A stretch of DNA of 64,000 bases from Mixophyes australis (Eukaryota > Chordata > Amphibia > Anura > Limnodynastidae): positions 251,652,028-251,716,027 of the forward strand of contig JAVHZZ010000004.1 in NCBI GenBank assembly GCA_036250195.1, read 5' to 3'. Positions 13,452-29,100 of the stretch are shown here, piece by piece (within the stretch, counting starts at the first letter, position 1; each line of letters starts with the position of its first letter). The position numbers were made by a program, and so were the translations under genes. The notes below the pieces were generated by a model. That model was not told the origin of the DNA, did not search any database, and worked only from the letters and a program-made list of their open reading frames with translations.

Positions 13452-16400
13452 GAATTTAATCATGAATCATAATTCGAATCATGAATCATGAATCAAGAAT
13501 CATGAATCAAATCATGAATCAAGAATCATGAATCAAATCATGAATCATGAATTGAATCATGAATCATGAAACATGAATTGAATCATGAATCATGAATAAT
13601 AAATTGAACCAAGAATCACAAATCATGAATTAATGAATTGAATCATGAATCATGAATCATGAATCATGAATCATGATTTGAATCATCAATAATGAATCAT
13701 GAATTGAATCATGAATTGAATCATGAATCATGAATCGAATCATGAATCATGAATCATGAAATGAATCATGAATTGAATCATGAATCATGAATTGAATCAT
13801 GAATTATGAATTGAATCATGAATCATGAATCGAATCATGAATTATCAATCATGAATCATGAATTGAATCATGAATCATGAATCAAATCATGAATCATGAA
13901 TCATGAATTGAATCATGAATCATGAATTGAATCATGAATCATGAATAAAATCATAAATCATGAATTGAATCATGAATCATGAATCATCAATCATCAATCA
14001 TCAATCATTAATTGAATCATGAATCATGAATCGAATCATAATTCATGAATCAAATCATGAATTATGAATCATGAATCATGAATCATGAATCAAATCATGA
14101 ATCATGAATCATGAATTGAATCATGAATTGAATCATGAATTATGAATTGAATCATGAATCATGAATCATGAATTATAAATTATGAATTAAATCATGAATC
14201 ATAAATTATGAATCATGAATTGAATCATGAATCATGAATCAGGAATTGAATCATGAATCATGAATCATGAATTAAATCATGAATCATGAATCATGAATCA
14301 TGAATCATAAATTGAATCATGAATCATGAATTAAATCATCTATCATGAATCATGAATCATCAATCATGACTTGAATCATGAATCATGAATCATGAATTAA
14401 ATCATAAATCATGAATCGAATAATGAATCATAAATTGAATCATGAATCATGAATCATGAATTGAATCATTAATCTTGAATCGAATAATGACTCATGAAAT
14501 GAATCATGAATCATGAATCATGAATTGAATCATGAATCATGAATCGAATCATGAATTATGAATTGAATCATGAATCATGAATTGAATCGTGAATCATGAA
14601 TCATGAATCGAATCATGAATCATGAATCAAGAATCATGAATCAAATCATGAATCAAGAATAATGAATCAAATCATGAATCATGAATTGAATCATGAATCA
14701 TGAAACATGAATTGAATCATGAATCATGAATAATAAATTGAACCATGAATCACAAATCATGAATTAATGAATTGAATCATGAATCATGAATCATGATTTG
14801 AATCATGAATAATGAATCATGAATTGAATCATGAATTGAATCATGAATCATGAATCAAATCATGAATCATGAATTGAATTATGAATTAAATCATGGATCA
14901 TGAATTGAATCATGAATTGAATCATGAATCGAATTATGGATCATGAATTGAATCATAAATCATGAATTGAATCATAAATCATGAATTTTGAATTGAATCA
15001 TGAATCATAAATCGAATCATGAATAATGAATTGAATCAGAAATTAAATCATGAATTGCATCATGAATCATGAATCAAATCATGAATTTTCAATCATGAAT
15101 CATGAATTGAATCATGAATCATGAATCGAATCATGAATCATAAATCATGAATTGAATCATGATTCATGAATTGAATCATGAATCATAAATCAAATCATAA
15201 ATCATGAATTGAATCATGAATTATGAGTTGAATCATGATTTGAATCATGAATTGAATCATGAATCATGAATTGAATCATGAATCATCAATCATTAATTGA
15301 ATCATTAATTGAATCATGAATCATGAATCGATTCATAATTCATGAATCAAATCATGAATCATGAATCATGAATCATGAATTGAATCATGAATCAAATCAT
15401 GAATCATGAATCATGAATCATGAATTGAATCATGAATCAAATCATGAATCATGAATCATGAATCATGAATTATAAATTATGAATTGAATCATGAATCATA
15501 AATTATGAATCATGAATTGAATCATGAATCATGAATTGAATCATGAATCATGAATCGAATCATGAATCATCAATCGAATCATGAATCATGAATCATTAAT
15601 TGAATCATGAATCATGAATCGAATCATAAATCATGAATTGAATCATGAATCATGAATCATAAATCATGAATTGAATCATGAATCATGAATCAAATCATGA
15701 ATCATGAATCATAATTTGAATCATAAATCATGAATCATGAATCGAATCATGAATCATGAATCATGAAATGAATCATGAATTGAATCATAATTCATGAATT
15801 GAATCATGAATTATGAATTGAATCATGAATCATGAATCATGAATCATGAATCATGAATTATAAATTATGAATTGAATCGTGAATCATAAATTTTGAATCA
15901 TGAATTGAATCATGAATCATGAATCATGAATTGAATCATGAATCATGAATCGAATATTGAATCATGAAATGAATCATGAATTATGAATCATGAATTGAAT
16001 CTTGAATTATGAATCGAATCATGAATTATGAATTGAATAATGAATCATGAATCATGAATTGAATTATGAATCATGAATTGAATCATGAATCAAGAATCAT
16101 GAATCGAATCATGAATCATGAATCACGAATCATGAATCATGAATCATAAATTGAATCATTAATCATGAATCATGAATTGAATCATGAATCATGACTTGAA
16201 TCATGAATCATGAATCATGAATTGAATCATGAATCATAAATCGAATCATTAATCATGAATCATGAATCGAATAATGAATCATAAAATGAATCATGAATCG
16301 AATAATGAATCATGAAATGAATCATGAATCATGAATCTTGAATCGAATCATGAATCATGAATCATGAATCAAGAATCGAATCATGAATCATGAATTGAAT

Positions 16401-17000
16401 CATGAATCACAAATCATGAATCATGATTTGAATCATGAGTCATGAATCATGAATCGAATCATGAATAATGAATCATGAATTGAATCATGAATTGAATCAT
16501 GAATCATGAATCAAATCATGAATCATGAATTGAATCATGAATTGAATCATTAATCATCAATTGAATCATGAATTGAATCATGAATTGAATTATGAATCAT
16601 GAATTGAATCATAAATCATGAATCATGAATTATGAATTGAATCATGAATCATGAATCGAATCATGAATTATCAATAATGAATCATGAATTGAATCATGAA
16701 TCATGAATCGAATTATGAATCATGAATCATGAATTGAATCATGAATCATGAATTGAATCATGAATCATGAATCAAATAATAAATCATGAATTGAATCATG
16801 AATCATGAATCATGAATCATGATTCATGAATTGAATCATGAATCATGATTCATGAATTGAATCATGAATCATGAATCAAATCGTGAATCATGAATTGAAT
16901 CATGAATTGAATCATTAATCATGAATCATGAATTGAATCATGAATCATAAATCATGAATTGAATTTATGAATCATGAATCATAAATCGAATCATGAATCA
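13452..17000 (+). repeat. Degenerate, weakly ordered satellite next to the gap
   Basis: This has the same words and polarity as the rest of arm A, but the regular 2.6-kb order is lost. One internal repeat is visible: AAATTGAACC at 13601 and 14735, inside a block of similar order offset by 1134 bp and including a GAAACATG variant. GAACC is otherwise typical of arms B and C. A GAATCTTGAATTATG word reappears at 15997 but its context matches HOR units only in part. The region may be an older edge of the array or a mosaic of both subfamilies. Confidence 0.6.
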
Positions 17001-17200
17001 NNNNNNNNNNNNNNNNNNNNNNNNNNNNNNNNNNNNNNNNNNNNNNNNNNNNNNNNNNNNNNNNNNNNNNNNNNNNNNNNNNNNNNNNNNNNNNNNNNNN
17101 NNNNNNNNNNNNNNNNNNNNNNNNNNNNNNNNNNNNNNNNNNNNNNNNNNNNNNNNNNNNNNNNNNNNNNNNNNNNNNNNNNNNNNNNNNNNNNNNNNNN
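17001..17200. other. Assembly gap of exactly 200 N
   Basis: Exactly 200 N bases lie between arms A and B, so the round number is probably a placeholder and not a measured length. The array polarity is opposite on the two sides (AATCATG left, CATGATT right). No sequence feature can be inferred inside it. Confidence 0.98.
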
Positions 17201-20200
17201 CATGATTCAATTCATGATTCATGGTTCGATTCATGATTCATGATTCGATTCATGATTCATGATTCGATTCATGATTCATGATTCAAGATTCATGATTCAA
17301 TTCATGATTTATGATTCGATTCATGATTCTTGATTCATGATTCATGATTCGATTCATGATTCATGATTCATAATTCAATTCATGATTCATGATTCATGGT
17401 TCATAAATCAATTCATGATTCATGATTCGATTCATGATTAATGAATTATGATTCATTTCATGATTCATGATTCATGATTTATGATTCAATTTATGATTCA
17501 TGATTCATGATTTATGATTCATGATTAATGATTCAATTCATGATTCAATTCATGATTCATGATTCGATTCATGATTCATGATTCATGATTCAATTCATGA
17601 TTCATGATTCATGATTTGATTCATGATTCATGATTTGTGATTCAAGATTCAATTCATGATTCATGATTCAATTCATGATTCATGATTCGATTCATGATTC
17701 TTGATTCATGATTCATGATTCAATTCATGATTCATGATTCAAGATTTAATTAATGATTCATAATTCGATTCATGATTCATGATTCTTGATTTAATTAATG
17801 ATTCATGATTCAATTCATGATTAATGATTCTTGATTCATGATTCAATTCATGATTCATGATTCAATTCATGATTCAATTCATGATTCATGATTCATGGTT
17901 CAATTTATGATTCATGATTCATGATTCATGATTCAATTCATGATTAATGATTCATGATTCAATTCATGATTCATGATTCATGAATCAATTCATGATTCAT
18001 GATTTGATTCATGATTCTTGATTCATGATTCATGATTCGATTCATGATTCATGATTCATGATTCATGATTCAATTCATGATTCATGATTCGATTCATGAT
18101 TCAATTCATGATTCATGATTCGATTCATGATTCATGATTCAATTCATGATTCATGATTCATGATTCATGATTCAATTCATGATTCATGATTCATGATTCA
18201 ATTCATGATTCATGATTCGATTCATGATTTTTGATTCATGATTCATGATTCGATTCATGATTCATGATTCATGATTCAATTCATGATTCATTATTCGATT
18301 AATGATTCATGATTCAATTCATGATTCATAATTCATGATTCATGATTCAATTCATGATTCATAATTCATGATTCATGATTCAATTCATGATTCATGATTT
18401 ATGATTCATGATTCATGATTTATGATTTATGATTCATGATTCAATTCATGATTCATGATTCAATTCATGATTCGATTACTGATTCAATTCTTGATTCATG
18501 ATTTGATTTATGATTCATGATTCATGATTCAATTCATGATTCATGATTTAATTCATGATTTATGATTCATGATTCGATTTATGATTTATGATTCAATTCA
18601 TGATTCGATTCCTGATTCAATTCTTGATTCATGATTCGATTCATGATTCATGATTCAATTCATGATTCATGATTCATTTCATGATTTATGATTCATGATT
18701 CAATTCCTGATTCATGATTTATGATTCATGATACAATTCATGATTCATGATTCATGATTCAATTCATGATTCAATTTATGATTCATGATTCATGATTCAA
18801 TTCATGATTCAATTCATGATTTATGATTCAATTCATGATTCATGATTCGATTCATGATTCATGATTCAATGCATGATTAATGATTCAATTCATGATTCAA
18901 TTCATGATTCAATTCATCATTCATAATTCATTATTCATGATTCAATTCATGATTCAATTCATGATTCAATTCATGATTCATAATTCATTATTCATAATTC
19001 AATTCATGATTCATAATTCATGATTTATGATTCAATTCATGATTCATAATTCATGATTCATGATTCAATTCATGATTCATAATTCATTATTCATGATTCA
19101 ATTCATGATTCATGATTTATGATTCATGATTCATGATTTATGATTCATAATTAATGATTCAATTCATGATTCATGATTCAATTCATGATTCGATTCCTGA
19201 TTCAATTCTTGATTCATGATTCGATTCATGATTCATGATTCAATTCATGATTCATGATTCATGATTCGATTCATGATTTATGATTCATGATTCAATTCCT
19301 GATTCATGATTTATGATTCATGATACAATTCATGATTCATGAATCATGATTCATGATTCAATTCATGATTCATGATTCATGATTCAATTCATGATTCAAT
19401 TTATGATTCATGATTCATGATTCAATTCATGATTCAATTCATGATTCATGATTCTTGATTCGATTCATGATTTATGATTCAATTTATAATTCATGATTCA
19501 TGATTCATGATTCATGATTCAATTCATGATTCATGATTCGATTCATGATTCTTGATTCATGATTCTTGATTCGATTCATGATTCATGATTCATGATTTAA
19601 TTCATGATTTATGATTCATGACTCATGATTCAATTCATTAATATTGATTCATGATTCGATTCATGATTCATGATTCAATTCATGATTCATGCTTCATGAT
19701 TCATGATTCAATTAATGATTCATGATTCAATTCATGATTCATGCTTCAATTCATGATTCGATTCCTGATTCATTTTATGATATATGATTAGATTTATGAT
19801 TCTTGATTCATGATTAGAGATTCATGATTCAATTCATGATTCATGATTCATGATTCAATTCATGAGTCAATTCATGATTCAATTCATGATTCATGATTCA
19901 TTTCATGATTCAATTCATGATTCATGGTTCGATTCATGATTCATGATTCGATTCATGATTCATGATTCGATTCATGATTCATGATTCAAGATTCATGATT
20001 CAATTCATGATTTATGATTCGATTCATGATTCTTGATTCATGATTCATGATTCGATTCATGATTCATGATTCATAATTCAATTCATGATTCATGATTCAT
20101 GGTTCATAAATCAATTCATGATTCATGATTCGATTCATGATTAATGAATTATGATTCATTTCATGATTCATGATTCATGATTTATGATTCAATTTATGAT

Positions 20201-21315
20201 TCATGATTCATGATTTATGATTCATGATTAATGATTCAATTCATGATTCAATTCATGATTCATGATTCGATTCATGATTCATGATTCATGATTCAATTCA
20301 TGATTCATGATTCATGATTTGATTCATGATTCATGAATTATGATTCAATTCATGATTCATGATTCAAGATTCAATTCATGATTCATGATTCAATTCATGA
20401 TTCATGATTCGATTCATGATTCTTGATTCATGATTCATGATTCAATTCATGATTCATGATTCAAGATTTAATTAATGATTCATAATTCGATTCATGATTC
20501 ATGATTCTTGATTTAATTAATGATTCATGATTCAATTCATGATTAATGATTCTTGATTCATGATTCAATTCATGATTCATGATTCAATTCATGATTCAAT
20601 TCATGATTCATGATTCATGGTTCAATTTATGATTCATGATTCATGATTCCTGATTCATGATTCAATTCATGATTAATGATTCATGATTCAATTCATGATT
20701 CATGATTCATGAATCAATTCATGATTCATGATTTGATTCATGATTCTTGATTCATGATTCATGATTCGATTCATGATTCATGATTCATGATTCATGATTC
20801 AATTCATGATTCATGATTCGATTCATGATTCAATTCATGATTCATGATTCGATTCATGATTCATGATTCAATTCATGATTCATGATTCATGATTCATGAT
20901 TCAATTCATGATTCATGATTCATGATTCAATTCATGATTCATGATTCGATTCATGATTTTTGATTCATGATTCATGATTCGATTCATGATTCATGATTCA
21001 TGATTCAATTCATGATTCATTATTCGATTAATGATTCATGATTCAATTCATGATTCATAATTCATGATTCATGATTCAATTCATGATTCATAATTCATGA
21101 TTCATGATGCAATTCATGATTCATGATTTATGATTCATGATTCATGATTTATGATTTATGATTCATGATTCAATTCATGATTCATGATTCAATTCATGAT
21201 TCGATTACTGATTCAATTCTTGATTCATGATTTGATTTATGATTCATGATTCATGATTCAATTCATGATTCATGATTTAATTCATGATTTATGATTCATG
21301 ATTCGATTTATGATT
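17201..21315 (-). repeat. 2.70-kb repeat pair at the start of arm B
   Basis: ATGGTTCGAT at 17221 recurs at 19924 (offset 2703). CGATTACTG at 18473 recurs at 21202 (offset 2729, so about 26 bp of indels in between). The shared order runs from the gap edge to about 18590 in copy 1 and from about 19904 to 21315 in copy 2, then diverges. The left end of copy 1 is hidden by the gap. Confidence 0.75.
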
Positions 21316-22030
21316 CATGATTCATGATTCAATTCATGATTCATGATTCGATTCAGTATTCATGATTTAATTCATGATTCATGATTCAATTCATGATTCA
21401 TGATTCATGATTCGATTCATGATTCATGATTTAATTCATGATTCATGATTCATGATTCAATTCATGATTCATGATTCATGATTCATGATTCGATTCATGA
21501 TTCATGATTCATGATTCAATTCATGATTCATGATTCGATTCATGATTCATGATTCAATTCATGATTCATGAGTCGATTCATGATTCAATTCATGATTCAT
21601 GATTCATGATTCATGATTCAATTCATGATTCATGATTCATGATTCAATTCATGATTCATGATTCGATTCATGATTTTTGATTCATGATTCATGATTCGAT
21701 TCATGATTCATGATTCATGATTCAATTCATGATTCATTATTCGATTAATGATTCATGATTCAATTCATGATTCATAATTCATGATTCATGATTCAATTCA
21801 TGATTCATAATTCATGATTCATGATTCAATTCATGATTCATGATTTATGATTCATGATTCATGATTTATGATTCATGATTCATGATTCAATTCATGATTC
21901 ATGATTCAATTCATGATTCGATTACTGATTCAATTCTTGATTCATGATTTGATTTATGATTCATGATTCATGATTCAATTCATGATTCATGATTCATGAT
22001 TTAATTCATGATTTATGATTCATGATTCAT
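21010..22030 (-). repeat. About 717-bp local repeat pair
   Basis: TCGATTAATG follows a CATTAT context at 21024 and again at 21741 (offset 717). Both are followed by the same order of words: a TAATTC variant, then ATTTATG variants, CGATTACTG and a TTGATTTATG word. The pair lies within the first 5.1-kb unit and is copied with it into the second. Confidence 0.7.
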
Positions 22031-25000
22031 GATTCATGATTCATGATTCAATTCATGATTCATGATTCATGATTCAATTCATGATTCATGATTCGATTCA
22101 TGATTCTTGATTCATGATTCATGATTCGATTCATGATTCATGATTCAATTCATGATTCATGATTCGATTCATGATTCATGATTCAATTCATGATTCATGA
22201 TTCAATTCATGATTCAATTCACGATTCAATTCATGATTCATGATTCATGATTCATGATTAATGATTCAATTCATGATTCATGATTCTATTCATGATTCAT
22301 GATTCAATTCATGCGTTCATGATTCATGATTCAATTCATGATTCAATTCATGCGTTCATGATTCATGATTCAATTCATGATTCATGATTCTTGATTCATG
22401 ATTCATGATTCGATTCATGATTCATTATTCAATTCATGATTCATGATTCGATTCATGATTCAATTCATGATTCTTGATTCATGATTCATGATTCAATTTA
22501 TGATTCATGATTCTTGATTCAATTCATGATTCATGATTCGATTAATGATTTTTAATTCATGATTCATGATTCGATTCATGATTCATGATTCATGATTCAA
22601 TTCATGATTCATGATTCGATTCATGATTCATGATTCAATTCATGATTCATAATTCATGATTCATGATTCAATTCATGATTCATGATTCATGATTTATGAT
22701 TCGATTCATGATTCATGAATTATGATTCAATTCATGATTCATGATTCATGATTCAATTTATGATTCATTATTCATGATTCAATTCATGATTCAAGAATCA
22801 ATTCATGATTCATTATTCAATTCATGATTCATGATTCATGATTCAATTCATGATTCATGATTCAATTCATGATTCAATTCATGATTCAATTCATGATTCA
22901 TGATTCAATTTATGATTCATGATTCATGATTCCTGATTCATGATTCAATTCATGATTCATGATTCATGATTAATGATTCAATTCATGATTCATGATTCGA
23001 TTCATGATTCATGATTCAATTCATGCGTTCATGATTCATGATTCAATTCATGATTCATGATTCATGATTCAATTCATGATTCATGATGCGATTCATGATT
23101 CTTGATTCATGATTGATGATTCGATTCATCATTTATGATTCAATTCATGATTCATGATTCGATTCATGATTCATGATTCAATTCATGATTCATGATTCAA
23201 TTCATGATTCAATTCATGATTCAATTCATGATTCATGATTCATGATTCATGATTAATGATTCAATTCATGATTCATGATTCGATTCATGATTCATGATTC
23301 AATTCATGCGTTCATGATTCATGATTCAATTCATGATTCAATTCATGCGTTCATGATTCATGATTCAATTCATGATTCATGATTCTTGATTCATGATTCA
23401 TGATTCGATTCATGATTCATTATGCAATTCATGATTCATGATTCGATTCATGATTCAATTCATGATTCATGATTCATGATTCATGATTCAATTTATGATT
23501 CATGATTCTTGATTCAATTCATGATTCATGATTCGATTCATGATTTTTAATTCATGATTCATGATTCGATTCATGATTTTTAATTCATGATTCATGATTC
23601 GATTCATGATTCATGATTCAATTCATGATTCATGATTCGATTCATGATTCATGATTCAATTCATGATTCATAATTCATGATTCATGATTCAATTCATGAT
23701 TCATAATTCATAATTCATGATTCAATTCATGATTCATGATTCAATTCATGATTCGATTCCTGATTCAATTCATGATTCATGATTCATGATTCAATTCATG
23801 ATTCATGAATCAATTCATGATTCATGATTCAATTCATGATTCAATTCATGATTCATGACTCCTGATTCATGATTCAATTCATAATTAATGATTCATGATT
23901 CAATTCATGATTCATGATTCAATTCATGATTCATGATTCAATTCATGATTCATGATTCAATTCATGATTCGATTCCTGATTCATATTATGATTCATGATT
24001 CGATTTATGATTCATGATTCATAAATTCAATTCATGATTCATGATTCATGATTCATGATTCAATTCATGATTCATGATTCAATTCATGATTCATGATTCA
24101 TGATTCATGATTCAATTCATGATTCATGATTAATGATTCAATTCATGATTCATGATTCGATTAATGATTTATGATTCAATTCATGCATTCATAATTCATG
24201 ATTCAATTCATGATTTGATTCCTGATTCAAATTATGATTCATGATTCGATTTATGATTCATGATTCATAAATTCAATTCATGATTCATGATTCATGATTC
24301 ATGATTCAATTCATGATTCATGATTCAATTCATGATTCAATTCATGATTCAATTCATGATTCATGATTAATGATTCAATTCATGATTCATGATTCGATTA
24401 ATGATTCATGATTCAATTCATGATTCATGATTTGATTCATGATTCTTGATTCATGATTCATGATTCGATTCATGATTCATGATTCATGATTCAATTCATG
24501 ATTCATGATTCGATTCATGATTCTTGATTCATGATTCATGATTCGATTCATGATTCATGATTCATGATTCATGATTCATGATTCAATTCATGATTCATGA
24601 TTCGATTCATGATTCATGATTAAATTCATGATTCAAATCATGATTCATGATTCATGATTCAATTCATGATTCAATTCATGATTTATGATTCCATTCATGA
24701 TTCATGAATCATGATTCATGATTTGATTCATGATTCATGAATTATGATTCAATTCATGATTCACAATTCATTATTCAATTCATAATTCATGATTCATGAT
24801 TCATGATTCGATTCATGATTCATGAATTATGATTCAATTCATGATTCATGATTCATGATTCAATTCATGATTCATGATTCATGATTCAATTCATGATTCA
24901 AGAATCAATTCATGATTCATTATTCAATTCATGATTCATGATTCATGATTCAATTCATGATTCATGATTCATGATTTATGATTCAATTCATGATTCAATT

Positions 25001-26103
25001 CATGATTCATGATTCATGGTTCAATTTATGATTCATGATTCATGATTCCTGATTCATGATTCAATTCATGATTAATGATTCATGATTCAATTCATGATTC
25101 ATGATTCATGATTCAATTCATGATTCATGATTCAATTCATGATTCGATTCCTGATTCAATTCATGATTCATGATTCAATTTATGATTCATGATTCATAAA
25201 TTCAATTCATGATTCATGATTCATGATTCATGATTCATTTCATAATTCATGATTCATGATTCATGATTCGATTCATGATTCATGAATTATGATTCAATTC
25301 ATGATTTATGATTCATGATTCAATTCATGATTCATGATTCAATTCATGATTCATGAATCAATTCATGATTCATGATTCAATCCATGATTCAATTCATGAT
25401 TCATGATTCATGGTTCAATTTATGATTCATGATTCATGACTCCTGTTTTATGATTCAATTCATAATTAATGATTCATAATTCAATTCATGATTCATGATT
25501 CAATTCATGATTCATGATTCAATTCATGATTCATGATTCAATTCATGATTCGATTCCTGATTCATATTATGATTCATGATTCGATTTATGATTCATAAAT
25601 TCAATTCATGATTCATGATTCATGATTTATGATTCAATTCATGATTCATGATTCAATTCATGATTCGATTCCTGATTCAAATTATGATTCATTATTCGAT
25701 TTATGATTCATGATTCATAAATTCAATTCATGATTCATGATTCATGATTCAATTCATGATTCATGATTGAATTCATGATTCAATTCATGATTCATGATTC
25801 ATGATTAATGATTCAATTCATAATTCATGATTCGATTAATGATTCATGATTCAATTCATGCGTTCATGATTCATGATTCAATTCATGATTCGATTCCTGA
25901 TTCAAATTATGATTCATGATTCGATTTATGATTCATGATTCATAAATTCAATTCATGATTCATGATTCATGATTCATGATTCAATTCATGATTCATGATT
26001 CAATTCATGATTCAATTCATGATTCATGATTCATGATTAATGATTCAATTCATGATTCATGATTCGATTAATGATTCATGATTCAATTCATGCGTTCATG
26101 ATT
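21024..26103 (-). repeat. 5.1-kb HOR, copy 1
   Basis: Rare markers in this copy recur in the next one at a fixed offset: CAGTATT 21354/26433, GATTCTATTC 22282/27361 and CACGATT 22220/27299 (all 5079). Later markers, for example TCATATTA 23981/29093 and GACTCC 23857/28969, have an offset of 5112. One net change of about 33 bp therefore separates copies over most of their length. The copy ends where the octamer at 26092 is followed by the CGATTAATG word of the next copy. Confidence 0.85.
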
Positions 26104-29100
26104 CGATTAATGATTCATGATTCAATTCATGATTCATAATTCATGATTCATGATTCAATTCATGATTCATAATTCATGATTCATGATGCAATTCATGATT
26201 CATGATTTATGATTCATGATTCATGATTTATGATTTATGATTCATGATTCAATTCATGATTCATGATTCAATTCATGATTCGATTACTGATTCAATTCTT
26301 GATTCATGATTTGATTTATGATTCATGATTCATGATTCAATTCATGATTCATGATTTAATTCATGATTTATGATTCATGATTCGATTTATGATTCATGAT
26401 TCATGATTCAATTCATGATTCATGATTCGATTCAGTATTCATGATTTAATTCATGATTCATGATTCAATTCATGATTCATGATTCATGATTCGATTCATG
26501 ATTCATGATTTAATTCATGATTCATGATTCATGATTCAATTCATGATTCATGATTCATGATTCATGATTCGATTCATGATTCATGATTCATGATTCAATT
26601 CATGATTCATGATTCGATTCATGATTCATGATTCAATTCATGATTCATGAGTCGATTCATGATTCAATTCATGATTCATGATTCATGATTCATGATTCAA
26701 TTCATGATTCATGATTCATGATTCAATTCATGATTCATGATTCGATTCATGATTTTTGATTCATGATTCATGATTCGATTCATGATTCATGATTCATGAT
26801 TCAATTCATGATTCATTATTCGATTAATGATTCATGATTCAATTCATGATTCATAATTCATGATTCATGATTCAATTCATGATTCATAATTCATGATTCA
26901 TGATTCAATTCATGATTCATGATTTATGATTCATGATTCATGATTTATGATTCATGATTCATGATTCAATTCATGATTCATGATTCAATTCATGATTCGA
27001 TTACTGATTCAATTCTTGATTCATGATTTGATTTATGATTCATGATTCATGATTCAATTCATGATTCATGATTCATGATTTAATTCATGATTTATGATTC
27101 ATGATTCATGATTCATGATTCATGATTCAATTCATGATTCATGATTCATGATTCAATTCATGATTCATGATTCGATTCATGATTCTTGATTCATGATTCA
27201 TGATTCGATTCATGATTCATGATTCAATTCATGATTCATGATTCGATTCATGATTCATGATTCAATTCATGATTCATGATTCAATTCATGATTCAATTCA
27301 CGATTCAATTCATGATTCATGATTCATGATTCATGATTAATGATTCAATTCATGATTCATGATTCTATTCATGATTCATGATTCAATTCATGCGTTCATG
27401 ATTCATGATTCAATTCATGATTCAATTCATGCGTTCATGATTCATGATTCAATTCATGATTCATGATTCTTGATTCATGATTCATGATTCGATTCATGAT
27501 TCATTATTCAATTCATGATTCATGATTCGATTCATGATTCAATTCATGATTCTTGATTCATGATTCATGATTCAATTTATGATTCATGATTCTTGATTCA
27601 ATTCATGATTCATGATTCGATTAATGATTTTTAATTCATGATTCATGATTCGATTCATGATTCATGATTCATGATTCAATTCATGATTCATGATTCGATT
27701 CATGATTCATGATTCAATTCATGATTCATAATTCATGATTCATGATTCAATTCATGATTCATGATTCATGATTTATGATTCGATTCATGATTCATGAATT
27801 ATGATTCAATTCATGATTCATGATTCATGATTCAATTTATGATTCATTATTCATGATTCAATTCATGATTCAAGAATCAATTCATGATTCATTATTCAAT
27901 TCATGATTCATGATTCATGATTCAATTCATGATTCATGATTCAATTCATGATTCAATTCATGATTCAATTCATGATTCATGATTCAATTTATGATTCATG
28001 ATTCATGATTCCTGATTCATGATTCAATTCATGATTCATGATTCATGATTAATGATTCAATTCATGATTCATGATTCGATTCATGATTCATGATTCAATT
28101 CATGCGTTCATGATTCATGATTCAATTCATGATTCATGATTCATGATTCAATTCATGATTCATGATGCGATTCATGATTCTTGATTCATGATTGATGATT
28201 CGATTCATCATTTATGATTCAATTCATGATTCATGATTCGATTCATGATTCATGATTCAATTCATGATTCATGATTCAATTCATGATTCAATTCATGATT
28301 CAATTCATGATTCATGATTCATGATTCATGATTAATGATTCAATTCATGATTCATGATTCGATTCATGATTCATGATTCAATTCATGCGTTCATGATTCA
28401 TGATTCAATTCATGATTCAATTCATGCGTTCATGATTCATGATTCAATTCATGATTCATGATTCTTGATTCATGATTCATGATTCGATTCATGATTCATT
28501 ATGCAATTCATGATTCATGATTCGATTCATGATTCAATTCATGATTCATGATTCATGATTCATGATTCAATTTATGATTCATGATTCTTGATTCAATTCA
28601 TGATTCATGATTCGATTCATGATTTTTAATTCATGATTCATGATTCGATTCATGATTTTTAATTCATGATTCATGATTCGATTCATGATTCATGATTCAA
28701 TTCATGATTCATGATTCGATTCATGATTCATGATTCAATTCATGATTCATAATTCATGATTCATGATTCAATTCATGATTCATAATTCATAATTCATGAT
28801 TCAGTTCATGATTCATGATTCATGATTTATGATTCAATTCATGATTCATGATTCAATTCATGATTCGATTCCTGATTCAATTCATGATTCATGATTCATG
28901 ATTCAATTCATGATTCATGAATCAATTCATGATTCATGATTCAATTCATGATTCAATTCATGATTCATGACTCCTGATTCATGATTCAATTCATAATTAA
29001 TGATTCATGATTCAATTCATGATTCATGATTCAATTCATGATTCATGATTCAATTCATGATTCATGATTCAATTCATGATTCGATTCCTGATTCATATTA

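Larger units (their letters stand above)
1..17000 (+). repeat. Arm A: satellite in AATCATG polarity
   Basis: This arm reads AATCATG/AATTG on the + strand throughout. It begins inside the array at base 1 and ends at the N gap, so neither true boundary is seen. Positions 1 to about 13450 form a regular HOR of about 2.6 kb; positions 13452-17000 are more irregular. Arm-specific variants are CATGAAATG, AAAAATAATT, AAAAATGAATC, ATGACTTG and ATGAGTTG. The octamer AACGCATG, frequent in the other two arms, was not seen here. This marks arm A as a distinct subfamily. Confidence 0.93.

Noticed and set aside
16974..17243. Open reading frames of about 70-89 codons on both strands
   Set aside because: They exist only because the 200 N of the gap contain no stop codons. 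The flanking codons are satellite words, and real array sequence has a TGA at least every few words in all frames.
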